A stretch of 64,000 nt of DNA from Tepidiformaceae bacterium (GTDB lineage: Bacteria; Chloroflexota; Dehalococcoidia; Tepidiformales; Tepidiformaceae): contig OY282446.1 in NCBI GenBank assembly GCA_958295975.1, positions 969,289 to 1,033,288 on the forward strand, in the 5' to 3' direction. The notes below the pieces were generated by a model. It was given only the letters and a program-made list of their open reading frames with translations, searched no databases and had not been told where the DNA came from. A program made the position numbers and the translations under genes. Numbering within the stretch: the first letter of the stretch is position 1; each line of letters begins with the position of its first letter. Shown here in pieces: positions 1 to 7,950 of this stretch.

Positions 1-2
1 TG

Positions 3-680
3 CGCCCCGACGACGCCGGCCATGCGCGGCGCGTGCTCGAACGCCTCGGCGACGAGGTGACGCCGATCGTCGGGCCCTGCTGCGGCCAGCCCGCCTACAA
101 CAGCGGCTACCGCGCGGAGGCGCGCAGCGTGGGGCGGGCGCTGCTGCGCGCGGCGCGCGGCCACGACGCGGTGGTCGTGCCCTCCGGCTCGTGCGCGAGC
201 ATGGCGCGGCATTTCCTGCCCACGCTCTGGGCGGGGGCGCGCGGCGCCAGCGTGGCCCGCTTCTGCGAGCGCTTCGTCGAATTCGGCGCGTGGGTGGCGG
301 CCCATCCGCGGGCGGGCGCGCTGACGTTGCGGCTCGACGGCGCGGTCGCCTGGCACGACGCCTGCCACGGACGCCGCGAGCTGGGGCTGACGGAGGGCGC
401 GCTGGCGCTGCTGGGGCGCATCGAGGGGCTGGAGACGCGCCGCCTCGCGCACGAGGAGGAGTGTTGCGGCTTCGGCGGAACCTTCGCGGCCAAGGAGCCG
501 GAGGTCTCGCTGGCCATGGCCGGGGCGAAGCTGGCGGACGCCGCCGCCACGGGCGCGCGCGTGCTCGTCTCCGGCGACCTCTCCTGTCTGGCCCATCTGG
601 AGACGGCGGCGCGGGCACGCGGGCGGACGCTGGAGACGTGGACGCTGGCGGAGCTGCTCGATCGGGCGCTGACGCCGTGA
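3..680 (+). CDS. lutA: LutA-type (Fe-S)-binding protein, 5' end outside window
   Basis: Subunit of the cytoplasmic LutABC complex that oxidises L-lactate to pyruvate. The frame is open to the window edge and the translated edge sequence already matches the family, so the start lies upstream. Two Cys-rich CCG motifs are visible: CCGQPAYNSGY near the start and HDACHG followed by ECCGFGG, the pattern of the heterodisulfide-reductase-like Cys-rich domains. A third CCG-type segment (SGDLSCL) lies near the C-terminus. The stop overlaps the GTG of the next gene by four bases, so the two genes are translationally coupled. Family assignment is firm. Glycolate oxidase GlcF relatives share the domain, but the lutB neighbour decides. 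Confidence 0.9.
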   Translation, partial: RPDDAGHARRVLERLGDEVTPIVGPCCGQPAYNSGYRAEARSVGRALLRAARGHDAVVVPSGSCASMARHFLPTLWAGARGASVARFCERFVEFGAWVAAHPRAGALTLRLDGAVAWHDACHGRRELGLTEGALALLGRIEGLETRRLAHEEECCGFGGTFAAKEPEVSLAMAGAKLADAAATGARVLVSGDLSCLAHLETAARARGRTLETWTLAELLDRALTP

Positions 681-2416
681 GCGGCTTCCGCGCGCGCGCG
701 CGCACGGCCATCGCCGAAGAGGCGCCCGCGGCCACGCTCTCGCCCATCCTGCGCAAGCTGGCGGCGGACAGCCGCGAGCGGCTCGCGATCATGCCGCCCG
801 ATGCGCGCGAGCGGGCGCGCGAGGCCCGCGCCTACGCCGTGGACCATATGGAGGAGCTGCACGAGCGCCTGCGCGCGGCCTGCGCCCGCCAGGGGACCGG
901 CTACCACCGCGCGGCCACGGCGGAGGAGGCGGTGGCCATCACGCGGCGGCTGCTGGGGAACGCGCGCCGCATCGCCAAGTCGAAGTCGATGGTGGCGGAG
1001 GAGATCGGCCTCACGGCGGCCCTGCGGGCGGACGGGCGCGAGGTGCTGGAGACGGACATCGGCGAGTACATCGTGGACATCGAGGGGCGCGGGCCGAGCC
1101 ACATCACCGCGCCCGCGCTGCACCTCAACCGCGCCCGCATCCGCGAGCTGCTGGCGGGCGCGGGCGCGCACGTTCCCGACGACGATCCCGTGCGCCTTTC
1201 GCGCGCCGTGCGCGACGCCGTGGCCGCCTTCTTCACGGACGTGGACGCGGGCGTCACGGGCGCGAACGCCGTCATCGCCGAAAGCGGGCGCATGGTGATC
1301 GTGGAGAATGAGGGCAACGTGGCCCTCGGCGTGAGCCGCCCGCGCCTGCACGTGGCCGTCACCGGGCTGGAGAAGGTGGTGGCGGACGAGGCGGCGGCGC
1401 TGGCCGTGCTGCAGACGCTCGCGCCCAGCGCCACGGCCCAGCCGCTCACCGCCTACACCCATTTCCTCGGCGGCCCCGGCGCGGGCCGGGAGCGCCACCT
1501 CGTGGTGGTGGACAACGGCCGCTCGGCCATCCTCGCCGACGAGCGCTACCGCGACGCCCTGCGCTGCATCCGCTGCGGGGCGTGCATGAACGCCTGCCCG
1601 GTGTACGCGGCGGCGGGCGGCCTCGCCTACGGGTCGCCCTACATGGGGCCGATCGGGGCCGTGCTCTCGCCCCTGCTCTGGCGCGACGGGCGCTACGCCG
1701 ACCTGCCCTCGGCCTCCAGCCTCTGCGGGCGCTGCACGGAGGTGTGCCCCGTCGGCATTCCCCTCCACCGCATGTTGCTCGACCTGCGCGCGGACCTGGC
1801 CGAAGCGGGCGCGGGCGGCACGCTCGAACGGCTCGGCTGGAAGGCGTGGGCGGCGGCCTTCGCGGGCGGGCGCGGGCGCATCGCCAGCGGGCTGGCGCGC
1901 ATGGGGCTGCGCGTCGGCGCGGCGCGGGCGCCCCTGCCCGGCACCGGCGGACGGCGGCTGCCCGCCGCCCGTCCGGCCCGCGATCCGGCCATGCTCATCC
2001 CCCTCGAGGCCGTGGCCGTCGAGCCGCCCCCCGAAGCCGCGGACGAGCCAGCGGACGGCGCGGCGCTCTTCCGCGCGCGGGCGGAGGCCAACGGCGCGGA
2101 GGTGGCGGAGCGGATCGAGCCGCGCGCGGGCGACCGGCGCGTGCGCGGCTCGGCGGGCGTGGCCGCCACCGGCAGCGTGGCGCTCACGGGGGAGGCGGCG
2201 GAGCGCGGGGCGCTCATGGACGCGCGCCGCATCGTGGTGGAGCTTGAGGCGGCGGACATCGCGCCCTACCCGCGCGACCTGGCGGGCGCGCTCGGCGGGG
2301 ACGGCGACGCCCTCATCCTCACGGGCGCGAGCCGCACGGCGGACATCGAGAAGCGCATCGTGCGCGGCATCCACGGCCCCGACGCGCTGGCCATCGAGCT
2401 GCGCGCGAGCGGGTAG
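677..2416 (+). CDS. lutB: LutB iron-sulfur protein with fused, shortened LutC-like tail
   Basis: Lactate utilisation protein B, 579 aa, longer than the usual ~470. The GTG start overlaps the lutA stop. The LUD domain (residues ~60-280) is followed by ferredoxin-type cysteines at 297/300/303/307 and a second set at 350/353/357 (CGRCTEVCP). After a Pro/Ala-rich linker, residues ~463-579 look like the C-terminal half of a LutC LUD domain: a GVAATGSVALT strand, an acidic strand, then LTGASRTADIEKRIVRGIHG, the signature end of LutC. No separate lutC follows. The fusion probably supplies the third subunit in cis; this is inference. The LutC part lacks the N-terminal half of the domain, so it may be structural only. 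Confidence 0.9.
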   Translation: MSGFRARARTAIAEEAPAATLSPILRKLAADSRERLAIMPPDARERAREARAYAVDHMEELHERLRAACARQGTGYHRAATAEEAVAITRRLLGNARRIAKSKSMVAEEIGLTAALRADGREVLETDIGEYIVDIEGRGPSHITAPALHLNRARIRELLAGAGAHVPDDDPVRLSRAVRDAVAAFFTDVDAGVTGANAVIAESGRMVIVENEGNVALGVSRPRLHVAVTGLEKVVADEAAALAVLQTLAPSATAQPLTAYTHFLGGPGAGRERHLVVVDNGRSAILADERYRDALRCIRCGACMNACPVYAAAGGLAYGSPYMGPIGAVLSPLLWRDGRYADLPSASSLCGRCTEVCPVGIPLHRMLLDLRADLAEAGAGGTLERLGWKAWAAAFAGGRGRIASGLARMGLRVGAARAPLPGTGGRRLPAARPARDPAMLIPLEAVAVEPPPEAADEPADGAALFRARAEANGAEVAERIEPRAGDRRVRGSAGVAATGSVALTGEAAERGALMDARRIVVELEAADIAPYPRDLAGALGGDGDALILTGASRTADIEKRIVRGIHGPDALAIELRASG

Positions 2417-2453
2417 ACTGGCCCCGCGCCCCATGCGGCGCGGGAGGCCGGAG

Positions 2454-2978
2454 ATGGCGGAACTGGACGGGCGGGAGCTGATTCGCGCCCAGTATGCGTT
2501 CGCGCAGGACAACCTCGAGGGCACGGCGGCGAAGTGCCCGCCGGAGCTGCTGGCGAAGACGATCGAGGGGTCCCTCACCAACCCCTTCGGCGCGACTTGG
2601 GCGCACGCCGTGATCACGCAGGACCTGCTGCTGGTGGGCTGGCTGCAGGGCCGCGAACCCGTCTACCACGCGGGCGGATGGCGCGGGAAGACCGGCTTCG
2701 AGCTGCCCGACAGCCCCGTCGTCACGCGCGAGTGGGCGGAGGCGCTGCGCGTGGACGCCGGGGGGCTGCGCGGCTACGCCGCCGACGTGCGCGCGGCGGT
2801 GGACGGCTACCTCGCGGATGCCCCGGCGGAAGCGCTGCTGGAGGAGGTCTCCTTCGGCCCGCAGCCGCGCACGAAGCTGTGGATGCACGGCACGCTGGGC
2901 GTGTGGCACGTGACCACGCACCAGGGCGAGCTGGCGGCGCTGCTGGGGCTGGAGGGGATGCGGGGGCAGCTGCTCTAG
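2454..2978 (+). CDS. DinB-superfamily protein
   Basis: 174 aa protein of the DinB/YfiT four-helix-bundle superfamily, whose members bind a divalent metal through three His residues and often act as thiol-dependent transferases. Visible His positions are in TWAHAVITQD near residue 45 and WHVTTHQGEL near the C-terminus, the usual first and last helices. The ATG at 2454 follows GGGAGG with good spacing; an in-frame ATG at 2433 is possible and lies 13 bases after TAGACT (2414-2419). The end overlaps tail to tail by four bases with the AlkB-like gene on the other strand. Substrate unknown. Confidence 0.75.
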   Translation: MAELDGRELIRAQYAFAQDNLEGTAAKCPPELLAKTIEGSLTNPFGATWAHAVITQDLLLVGWLQGREPVYHAGGWRGKTGFELPDSPVVTREWAEALRVDAGGLRGYAADVRAAVDGYLADAPAEALLEEVSFGPQPRTKLWMHGTLGVWHVTTHQGELAALLGLEGMRGQLL

Positions 2979-3598
2979 AAGCGCTCGAAGTCCGCGGTGC
3001 TGCGGAACATCAGGCTGATGCGCGGTCCGGCGGCGGCGGCCTTGGGCACGCAATGCTCCCAGTCGCGCTGGCAGGCCCCGCCCATGACGAGCAGGTCGCC
3101 CCAGCCCGCGGAGAAGGCGCGGGAGGGGCCGCCGCCGTGGGGGCGCACGAGGAAGCGCCGCGATTCCCCCAGCGAGACGGTGGCCACGAGGGCGCAGTGG
3201 CGGCGCTCGCGGCGGGCCTTGTCGCGGTGCCAGGCCACGCTGTCGCGCCCGTCGCGGTAGAGCGCGAGGGAGACGGAGTCGAAGGTGCGCCCGTAGCGCG
3301 CGCCGAGGGCGTCGGCGATGGCGCGCACGACCGGGTGCCCGGGGCCGTCGCGGGGGATGCCGGCGGTGAGGCGCGGCACCTCCACCATGCGGTCGTACAT
3401 GAGCCGCCGGTGCCCGTGCCAGCGCGTGTCGTCGCGCAGGGCGGCGAAGAGCGTCTGGTGCCCGGCGAGGAAGCCCTGCAGCTGGTCGATCCAGGCGTCG
3501 CGCCCCAGCAGGACGCGGCCCATGCCCGCGAGGGAGGCGTCGAAGGCCGGACCCTCGCGGCCGAGCAGGGTGGGCTGGCGGACGGCGTGCGCGGTCAT
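2975..3598 (-). CDS. AlkB-like 2-oxoglutarate/Fe(II) dioxygenase
   Basis: 207 aa protein of the AlkB family, which removes alkyl groups from nucleic acid bases by oxidative demethylation. The iron ligands can be read: the His-x-Asp of WHRDK and the distal His of WEHCVPK. The RISLMFR motif supplies the Arg that holds 2-oxoglutarate and the Arg near the active site. MYDR and the catalytic-core order resemble the ALKBH2/ALKBH3-like and plant-type bacterial members more than E. coli AlkB. It is divergent from the phosphoesterase gene. The ATG lies six bases after a TACCAT box, so the message may be leaderless. Confidence 0.85.
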   Translation of the reverse strand: MTAHAVRQPTLLGREGPAFDASLAGMGRVLLGRDAWIDQLQGFLAGHQTLFAALRDDTRWHGHRRLMYDRMVEVPRLTAGIPRDGPGHPVVRAIADALGARYGRTFDSVSLALYRDGRDSVAWHRDKARRERRHCALVATVSLGESRRFLVRPHGGGPSRAFSAGWGDLLVMGGACQRDWEHCVPKAAAAGPRISLMFRSTADFERF

Positions 3599-3604
3599 GG
3601 GGGA

Positions 3605-3610
3605 ATGGTA
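3605..3610 (-). promoter_or_regulatory. TANNNT -10 box of AlkB-like gene
   Basis: TACCAT on the minus strand, followed by exactly six bases and then the ATG at 3598. The geometry places the transcription start at the start codon. No convincing -35 element is seen. Confidence 0.45.
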
Positions 3611-3640
3611 GCAGAACGCTCGTTCGCAAGGCAAGCGGCG

Positions 3641-3646
3641 TAGACT
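3641..3646 (+). promoter_or_regulatory. TANNNT -10 box of phosphoesterase gene
   Basis: TAGACT followed by six bases (GCGCCC) and the ATG at 3653. No Shine-Dalgarno sequence fits in this space, so the transcript is probably leaderless. Confidence 0.5.
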
Positions 3647-3652
3647 GCGCCC

Positions 3653-4228
3653 ATGCGCATCGGCCTGATCTCGGACACGCACATCCCCGAGGCGCGGGCG
3701 GCGCTGTGGCCGCAGGCGTTCGACGCCTTCGCGGGCGTGGACGCCATCCTGCACGCGGGCGACATCCACGACGTGCGCCTGCTGGACGAGCTGGCCGCGG
3801 CGGCCCCCGTGTGGGCGGCGCGCGGCAACGGCGAGGACGGCTCCGGCGGGCGGCCCGTGCAGCCCGACCACCCGCGCCTGCGCGAGGCCTGGACGCTGGA
3901 GTTCGGGGGCCTCTCCGTGGGCCTCGTGCACGACCTGCCCGTGCCCGAACTGCCGCCCAGCCTCACGGTCGAGCGCGCCATGTCCCGCTATTTCGGGCGC
4001 ACGGACCTCGACGTGGTGGTCTACGGCGACACGCACGTGGAGGCCGTGGACGAGATCGGGGGCGTGCTCTGCGTGAACCCCGGCTCACCCACCTACCCCC
4101 ACAACCTGGAGACGCAGCTGGGCACGATCGGCTTCCTCGACATCGCGGACGGACGCGCGGAGGCGTCCATCTGGCAGCTCACGGAAACGGGCATGGCGCC
4201 GTTCGACTGGACGCGCTGGCGGCGCTGA
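3653..4228 (+). CDS. YfcE/MJ0936-family metallophosphoesterase
   Basis: 191 aa calcineurin-like phosphoesterase of the small YfcE/MJ0936 group, which hydrolyses phosphodiester model substrates with two metal ions. The metal-binding motifs are clear: LISDTHI (D-x-H), LHAGDIHD (G-D-x-x-D), ARGNGED (G-N in place of G-N-H, with the His replaced by Gly), VYGDTHV and the closing NPGSPT. The replacement in the GNH motif is worth noting because that His normally helps leaving-group protonation. Length is typical. It stands alone between a divergent AlkB-like gene and small unknown genes. Confidence 0.88.
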   Translation: MRIGLISDTHIPEARAALWPQAFDAFAGVDAILHAGDIHDVRLLDELAAAAPVWAARGNGEDGSGGRPVQPDHPRLREAWTLEFGGLSVGLVHDLPVPELPPSLTVERAMSRYFGRTDLDVVVYGDTHVEAVDEIGGVLCVNPGSPTYPHNLETQLGTIGFLDIADGRAEASIWQLTETGMAPFDWTRWRR

Positions 4229-4277
4229 GCACGCGGGCGGGGTTGCGGGTGCTATCGTTGCGGGGGAGGATTGCCCC

Positions 4278-4556
4278 GTGCCTACGTTCGCCATCATCCT
4301 CAACGAACCGAACGCGGAAGTGGAGCGGCGCATCCAGGCCTGCGGGGAATGTCTCAAGGTCAACGCCGTTTCCTGGCTGGTGACCGGCGACCTGTCCGTT
4401 GAGGAGATCATCGACGTCATCGGGTTCACGGGGGAAACCCCCGTGGCGAACGCGGCGGGTTTCGTCTTCAGTCTCAATGGCAGCTACGCGGGGCGCGTCG
4501 ACAAGGACGCCTGGGAGTGGCTGGACCGCGCCGAGGCGGCAAGGGCGACGGCGTGA
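4278..4556 (+). CDS. Conserved-looking small protein of unknown function
   Basis: 92 aa, GTG start seven bases after a strong GGGGGAGGA ribosome site, with a possible TATCGT -10 at 4253-4258. The product has no signal peptide or membrane segment and mixes beta-strand-like stretches (TFAIILNE, SWLVTGDLS, AGFVFSLNG) with a short helix. Codon use is typical of the region, so it is very likely a real gene. The stop overlaps the GTG of the next small gene, so both are probably co-translated. I do not recognise a family. Confidence 0.6.
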   Translation: MPTFAIILNEPNAEVERRIQACGECLKVNAVSWLVTGDLSVEEIIDVIGFTGETPVANAAGFVFSLNGSYAGRVDKDAWEWLDRAEAARATA

Positions 4557-4813
4557 CAACGGAGTCGGGTTCCGACGCCGACCTCAGCCTCCGCGTTGGC
4601 CGCTTCGAATCCGAGCTCGAACACCGGGCGACGAAGGTGGACATCGCCAACCTTCAAACGGAGATCGCCAACGTCCGCGGAGAAATCGCGGACGTCAGGA
4701 CGCAGGTCGAGCGAACGAAGACCTGGGCCCTTGAGCGAATGTGGGCCGCCATCATCGCGGCCGCCATGATCGGCGCGGGCGTTGCGGGCGTGGTCGTGCG
4801 ATTCCTCGACTGA
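4553..4813 (+). CDS. Small coiled-coil membrane protein
   Basis: 86 aa, GTG start overlapping the previous stop. Residues ~15-50 form a heptad-like coiled coil (LQTEIANVRGEIADVRTQVER), cut short here to its core pattern of I/V every three or four residues, followed by one membrane segment near the C-terminus rich in Ala/Ile/Val. The arrangement resembles DUF1640- or XhlA-like small membrane-anchored coiled coils. A similar small protein is encoded at 39599-39757. Function unknown; probably an oligomerising membrane anchor. Confidence 0.6.
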   Translation: MTTESGSDADLSLRVGRFESELEHRATKVDIANLQTEIANVRGEIADVRTQVERTKTWALERMWAAIIAAAMIGAGVAGVVVRFLD

Positions 4814-4853
4814 GGTTCGCGTACGTGCTGGATCGGGGCGGCGCGGGATGCGC

Positions 4854-4859
4854 TATACT
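4854..4859 (+). promoter_or_regulatory. Possible -10 box of DUF454 gene
   Basis: TATACT lies about 40 bases before the assigned TTG start of the DUF454 gene. No clear -35 partner is seen. Confidence 0.35.
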
Positions 4860-4897
4860 CCCGCCGAAACTCCCACGACGGGACGGGATGGCCCCAT

Positions 4898-5338
4898 TTG
4901 GCGGAATTGGCGGGTTCCCGGGATACGGCGAAGGCGGCCCCCGCGGCGCGGCCCGCCGCCCTGCGCGCGCTCCTGCTGGCGCTGGGCAGCCTCTTCGTCG
5001 TCGTGGGCGTGCTCGGCCTCATCCTGCCCCTGCTGCCGGGCACGGTCTTCCTGCTGCTCGCGGCCTCCTGCTACGCGGGCAGCTCGGAGCGGGCCCACCG
5101 CTGGCTGATGACGAACCGCCTCTTCGGGCGCTACCTGCGGAACTACCGCGAGGAGCGCGGGGCCACGGCGCGCACGAAGACCGTGACCATCGCCGCGCTG
5201 TGGATCGGGCTGGGCGTCTCCGCGTGGCTGCTGGGGCCGCCCGCGTGGGTCTACCCCGCGTGGGTGTACGCCGTGCTGGCCGCCGTGGGCGTGGGCGTGA
5301 GCGCGCACCTGCTGCGGCTGCGCACGCTCCCCCGCTGA
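4898..5338 (+). CDS. DUF454 (YbaN-family) inner-membrane protein
   Basis: 146 aa membrane protein of the DUF454/YbaN family, function unknown. Three or four hydrophobic segments are visible: residues ~22-65 contain two, with the family hallmark of Leu/Pro-rich LPLLPGTVFLLLAA; then a polar stretch with RAHRWLMTNRLFGRYLRNY, also typical, and two more segments at the C-terminus. The start is uncertain: TTG 4898 is the only good candidate upstream of the first membrane segment, and the frame has no ATG or GTG in the right place. Confidence 0.75.
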   Translation: MAELAGSRDTAKAAPAARPAALRALLLALGSLFVVVGVLGLILPLLPGTVFLLLAASCYAGSSERAHRWLMTNRLFGRYLRNYREERGATARTKTVTIAALWIGLGVSAWLLGPPAWVYPAWVYAVLAAVGVGVSAHLLRLRTLPR

Positions 5339-5366
5339 GGGCCGCGCGCGCAGCCGCCCAACCGCG

Positions 5367-6377
5367 CTAGTTCACCGCCGTCGCCTCCATCGTATCGTCA
5401 ACCTCGTCGCTCCCCAGCGTGAGGAGGGTGGCGGGGTCGATGATGATGCCCTGGCCACTGGGCAGGAGGGCGATGTCGAGGTCGTCGGCGAGCTTGTCCA
5501 CGGCGAGGTACTGGATGACCTGCGGCGTGAGCGACGCGTCGAGCAGGCGGTTGGCCTCGGCCTGGCCCTCGGCGCGGATGCGGATGGCGTCGGCGGCACC
5601 GCGGGCGCGCTCCCGCTCCTGCTCGGCCTCGCCCTTGGCGCTTTCAACCCCCTGCTGCGCCTCAGCCTGCCGCTGGCTGATGCGCTCCTGCTCGCGGAGC
5701 GCGTTCTGCGCGGCGATCTGCTTCTCCTCGATCGACTGTTTGAACTCGGTGGTGAAGTCGATGTTGTCGATGAGCAGGTCCGCGACGGTGATGGAGAACT
5801 GGCGCAGGTCCTCGTCCAGCTTGGCCTGCACGGCGAGCCGGATCTGCTCGCGGTTGGGGGCGATGTCCACGGTGTTGTACTTGACCGTCTCGGCCTTGAA
5901 GAACTGGTTGATGCGCGGCTCCACCAGCGTGTCGAACCAGTTGGGCCCGACCGTGCGGTAGAGGTTCTGCACGGCGCCGGGGTCCACGCGGTAGTTGAGC
6001 GTGGCGGAGACGATCACGTCCTGCGTCTCCTGCGAGAAGCCGCTGATGTTGTCGAAGCGCTGGCGCTGCACCTTGATGCTCTCCGTGCGCAGCTCCTGCC
6101 AGGGGGCGATGAACTGGAGGCCCTCGCCCTTCTGCCCGACGATCTCGCCGAACTGGTAGACGACGCCGACGGAGCCGGCCTCGATCGGCTTGAGCGCGGT
6201 GAGGGCGGTGTGCGCGCCCACCCAGAGCACGAACACGATGACCGCGGCCACGGCCACGATCATGCCGCGGTCGGCCTCCGGGCTGCCGGGCTCGGCTTCG
6301 CGGCGCATGGCGCGCCCGATGAGAAAGACGACGCCGCAGATGATGATGGCGAAGGCGACGCTGATGAACCAGAACAT
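5367..6377 (-). CDS. SPFH/prohibitin-family membrane protein
   Basis: 336 aa member of the stomatin/prohibitin/flotillin/HflC (SPFH) superfamily, which forms membrane rings and often regulates FtsH or organises membrane domains. Two N-terminal hydrophobic segments (residues ~2-22 and ~38-60) precede the SPFH core, which begins at GSVGVVYQFGEI and includes TESIKVQRQRFD. A charged Ala/Glu/Arg-rich coiled coil occupies ~215-275 and the closing helix ends in a short acidic tail. HflK/HflC pairs are co-transcribed; here only one gene is present, nearer to prohibitin-type singletons. It is monocistronic between a convergent DUF454 gene and tsaD. Confidence 0.85.
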   Translation of the reverse strand: MFWFISVAFAIIICGVVFLIGRAMRREAEPGSPEADRGMIVAVAAVIVFVLWVGAHTALTALKPIEAGSVGVVYQFGEIVGQKGEGLQFIAPWQELRTESIKVQRQRFDNISGFSQETQDVIVSATLNYRVDPGAVQNLYRTVGPNWFDTLVEPRINQFFKAETVKYNTVDIAPNREQIRLAVQAKLDEDLRQFSITVADLLIDNIDFTTEFKQSIEEKQIAAQNALREQERISQRQAEAQQGVESAKGEAEQERERARGAADAIRIRAEGQAEANRLLDASLTPQVIQYLAVDKLADDLDIALLPSGQGIIIDPATLLTLGSDEVDDTMEATAVN

Positions 6378-6434
6378 GGATTGTCCCCCCGGGCGCGCGT
6401 GGGCGGCCCCGCGCCAGTGTAGGGCGGCGCGCGC

Positions 6435-7421
6435 CTAGACGCGCGACCAGTCGTTGGCGCTGAAGACGTCCTCGCCGAGAGCGCTGCGCTGGCCGAGCGC
6501 GAGGCGGTGTCCCCCGGCGGCCCCGATCATGGCCGCGTTGTCCGTGCAGAGGGCGGGCGGGGGGATGCGCACGGGCGCGGGGCTGCGCGCGCGCACCTCC
6601 TCGCGCAGGCGCGCGTTGGCGGCCACGCCCCCGGCCAGCAGCACCTCGGCGGCGCCCAGCTCGCGGGCTGCGCGCGAGACCTTGCCCGCGAGCACGTCCA
6701 CCACCGCCTCCTGGAACTCCCACGCGATCTCGGCGGGCGCGGCCCGCTCCTCGCGCACGGCCCGCAGCACCGCCGTCTTCAGCCCGCTGAAGCTGAAATC
6801 GAACGTTCCCCGCAGCCAGGCGCGCGGCAGGCGCAGGGCCGACGCCCCCGCCGCCGCCGCCACGCGCGCGATGGCGGGGCCGCCCGGGAAGGGCAGCCCC
6901 AGCAGCCGCCCCGACTTGTCGAAGGCCTCCCCCGCGGCGTCGTCGAGCGTCCCGCCGAGGCGCTCGTACTGGCCGTGCCCGCGCATGAGGATGAGGTCCG
7001 TGTGCCCCCCGGAGACGACGAGGCAGAGGGCCGGGAAGGCAGGCGGCGGGCCCTCCATGAGCCAGTTGGCGTAGACGTGCCCCTCGAGGTGGTTGACGCC
7101 GAGGAAGGGCAGCTCGCGCCCGAAGGCGATGGCCTTGCCCGTGCCGTGCCCCACCAGCAGCGCCCCCGCCAGCCCGGGGCCGCGCGTGGCGCACACGGCG
7201 TCCATGTCCTCGAGGCCGCAGCCCGCCGCCTCCAGCGCCTCGCGCACGACGGGGCCGATGCGGCGCAGGTGCTCGCGGCTGGCCACCTCCGGCACGATGC
7301 CCCCGTACTTCGCGTGCAGGTCCACCTGGCTGGCCACGATCGAGCTGCGCGCCACGCGCCCGTCCTCGACCACGGCGGCGGCGGTCTCGTCGCAGGAGGA
7401 TTCGATGGCGAGCACGCGCAT
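6435..7421 (-). CDS. tsaD: tRNA threonylcarbamoyladenosine transferase TsaD
   Basis: 328 aa catalytic subunit that moves the threonylcarbamoyl group onto A37 of ANN-decoding tRNAs. The start gives MRVLAIESSCDETAAA, the invariant TsaD N-terminus of the ASKHA fold. The HLEGH motif (metal ligands), VSGGHT, GGTLDDAAGEAFDK and LLAGGVAANARLR are all intact, so the enzyme should be active. tsaB, tsaC and tsaE are not nearby. The gene is divergent from the small MoaD/ThiS-like gene with 69 bases between them. Confidence 0.97.
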   Translation of the reverse strand: MRVLAIESSCDETAAAVVEDGRVARSSIVASQVDLHAKYGGIVPEVASREHLRRIGPVVREALEAAGCGLEDMDAVCATRGPGLAGALLVGHGTGKAIAFGRELPFLGVNHLEGHVYANWLMEGPPPAFPALCLVVSGGHTDLILMRGHGQYERLGGTLDDAAGEAFDKSGRLLGLPFPGGPAIARVAAAAGASALRLPRAWLRGTFDFSFSGLKTAVLRAVREERAAPAEIAWEFQEAVVDVLAGKVSRAARELGAAEVLLAGGVAANARLREEVRARSPAPVRIPPPALCTDNAAMIGAAGGHRLALGQRSALGEDVFSANDWSRV

Positions 7422-7468
7422 GGCGGGGGAATCGTACCGCCGCGCCCCGCGGAGGGCCACGGCGGCGC

Positions 7469-7474
7469 TAGAAT
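7469..7474 (+). promoter_or_regulatory. Probable -10 box of sulfur-carrier-like gene
   Basis: TAGAAT followed by a GGAGG ribosome site and the ATG at 7491. The leader would be about ten bases. Confidence 0.4.
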
Positions 7475-7490
7475 GGCGCGCGGAGGCCCC

Positions 7491-7730
7491 ATGGCGATCA
7501 CGGTCACGCTCTTCCCCACGCTCCGCAACCTGTCCGCCTCGAAGCGCGAGACGTTCGCGCTGGACTGGCGCGAGGGGCTGACGGCGCGCGCCGTGCTGGC
7601 GGCGGAGGGCTTCAACGAGCGCGACTCGGAGGCGGTGCTGGCGGTGGTGAACGAGGCGCAGTCGACGCTGGACGCGCCCCTCGCGGACGGCGACGCGCTG
7701 GAGCTGCGCGTCAACATCCAAGGCGGCTGA
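7491..7730 (+). CDS. MoaD/ThiS-like ubiquitin-fold sulfur carrier
   Basis: 79 aa beta-grasp protein ending in Gly-Gly (NIQGG), the site that is adenylated and thiocarboxylated in MoaD and ThiS. The N-terminal strand ITVTLFPTLRNL and the central LVVNEAQ-like strand fit MoaD better than ThiS. Partners in molybdopterin or tungstopterin synthesis (moaE, moeB) are absent here. A link to the tungsten-type oxidoreductase at 23646 is possible but not supported by position. ATG preceded by GGAGG. Confidence 0.75.
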   Translation: MAITVTLFPTLRNLSASKRETFALDWREGLTARAVLAAEGFNERDSEAVLAVVNEAQSTLDAPLADGDALELRVNIQGG

Positions 7731-7746
7731 GCGCCGCGCGCGCATC

Positions 7747-7950
7747 GTGCCGAGCGTGAGAGACGCAATCCGCATCGTGGAACGGGACGGCTGGAGACAG
7801 ACGCGAACGCGCGGAAGCCACCGCCAGTTCCGTCACCCGATGAAACCCGGCGCGGTGACGATCTCCGGCCACTTGCGGGATGACGTGAAGCCGGGGACAT
7901 GGAACAGTATCCTGAAGCAGGCTGGCCTGACGCACCGGAGGGGATCGTGA
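7747..7950 (+). CDS. hicA: HicA-family mRNA interferase toxin
   Basis: 67 aa dsRBD-like HicA/YcfA protein. HicA toxins cleave mRNA with one catalytic His. The typical order is present: a helix (SVRDAIRIVERDGW), RTRGSHRQFRHP with the catalytic His after Gly-Ser, VTISGH, and the closing helix with SILKQAGL. GTG start. The stop overlaps the GTG of the hicB gene, the toxin-first order of classic hicAB. This is the only cassette on the plus strand; the two to the right are antitoxin-first on the minus strand. Confidence 0.85.
   Translation: MPSVRDAIRIVERDGWRQTRTRGSHRQFRHPMKPGAVTISGHLRDDVKPGTWNSILKQAGLTHRRGS

Noticed and set aside
107-2617. 836-codon open frame antisense to lutA/lutB
   Set aside because: Translation is low-complexity Arg/Ala/His-rich and opposes genes with clear Fe-S motifs. 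Long antisense frames are expected at this GC content. The same applies to other very long frames such as 11472-14726, 26769-30035 and 59690-63139.
7491-7730. Direct functional link of the MoaD-like protein to the tungsten enzyme at 23646
   Set aside because: They are 16 kb apart with many unrelated genes between, and moaE/moeB are missing. Proximity gives no support.
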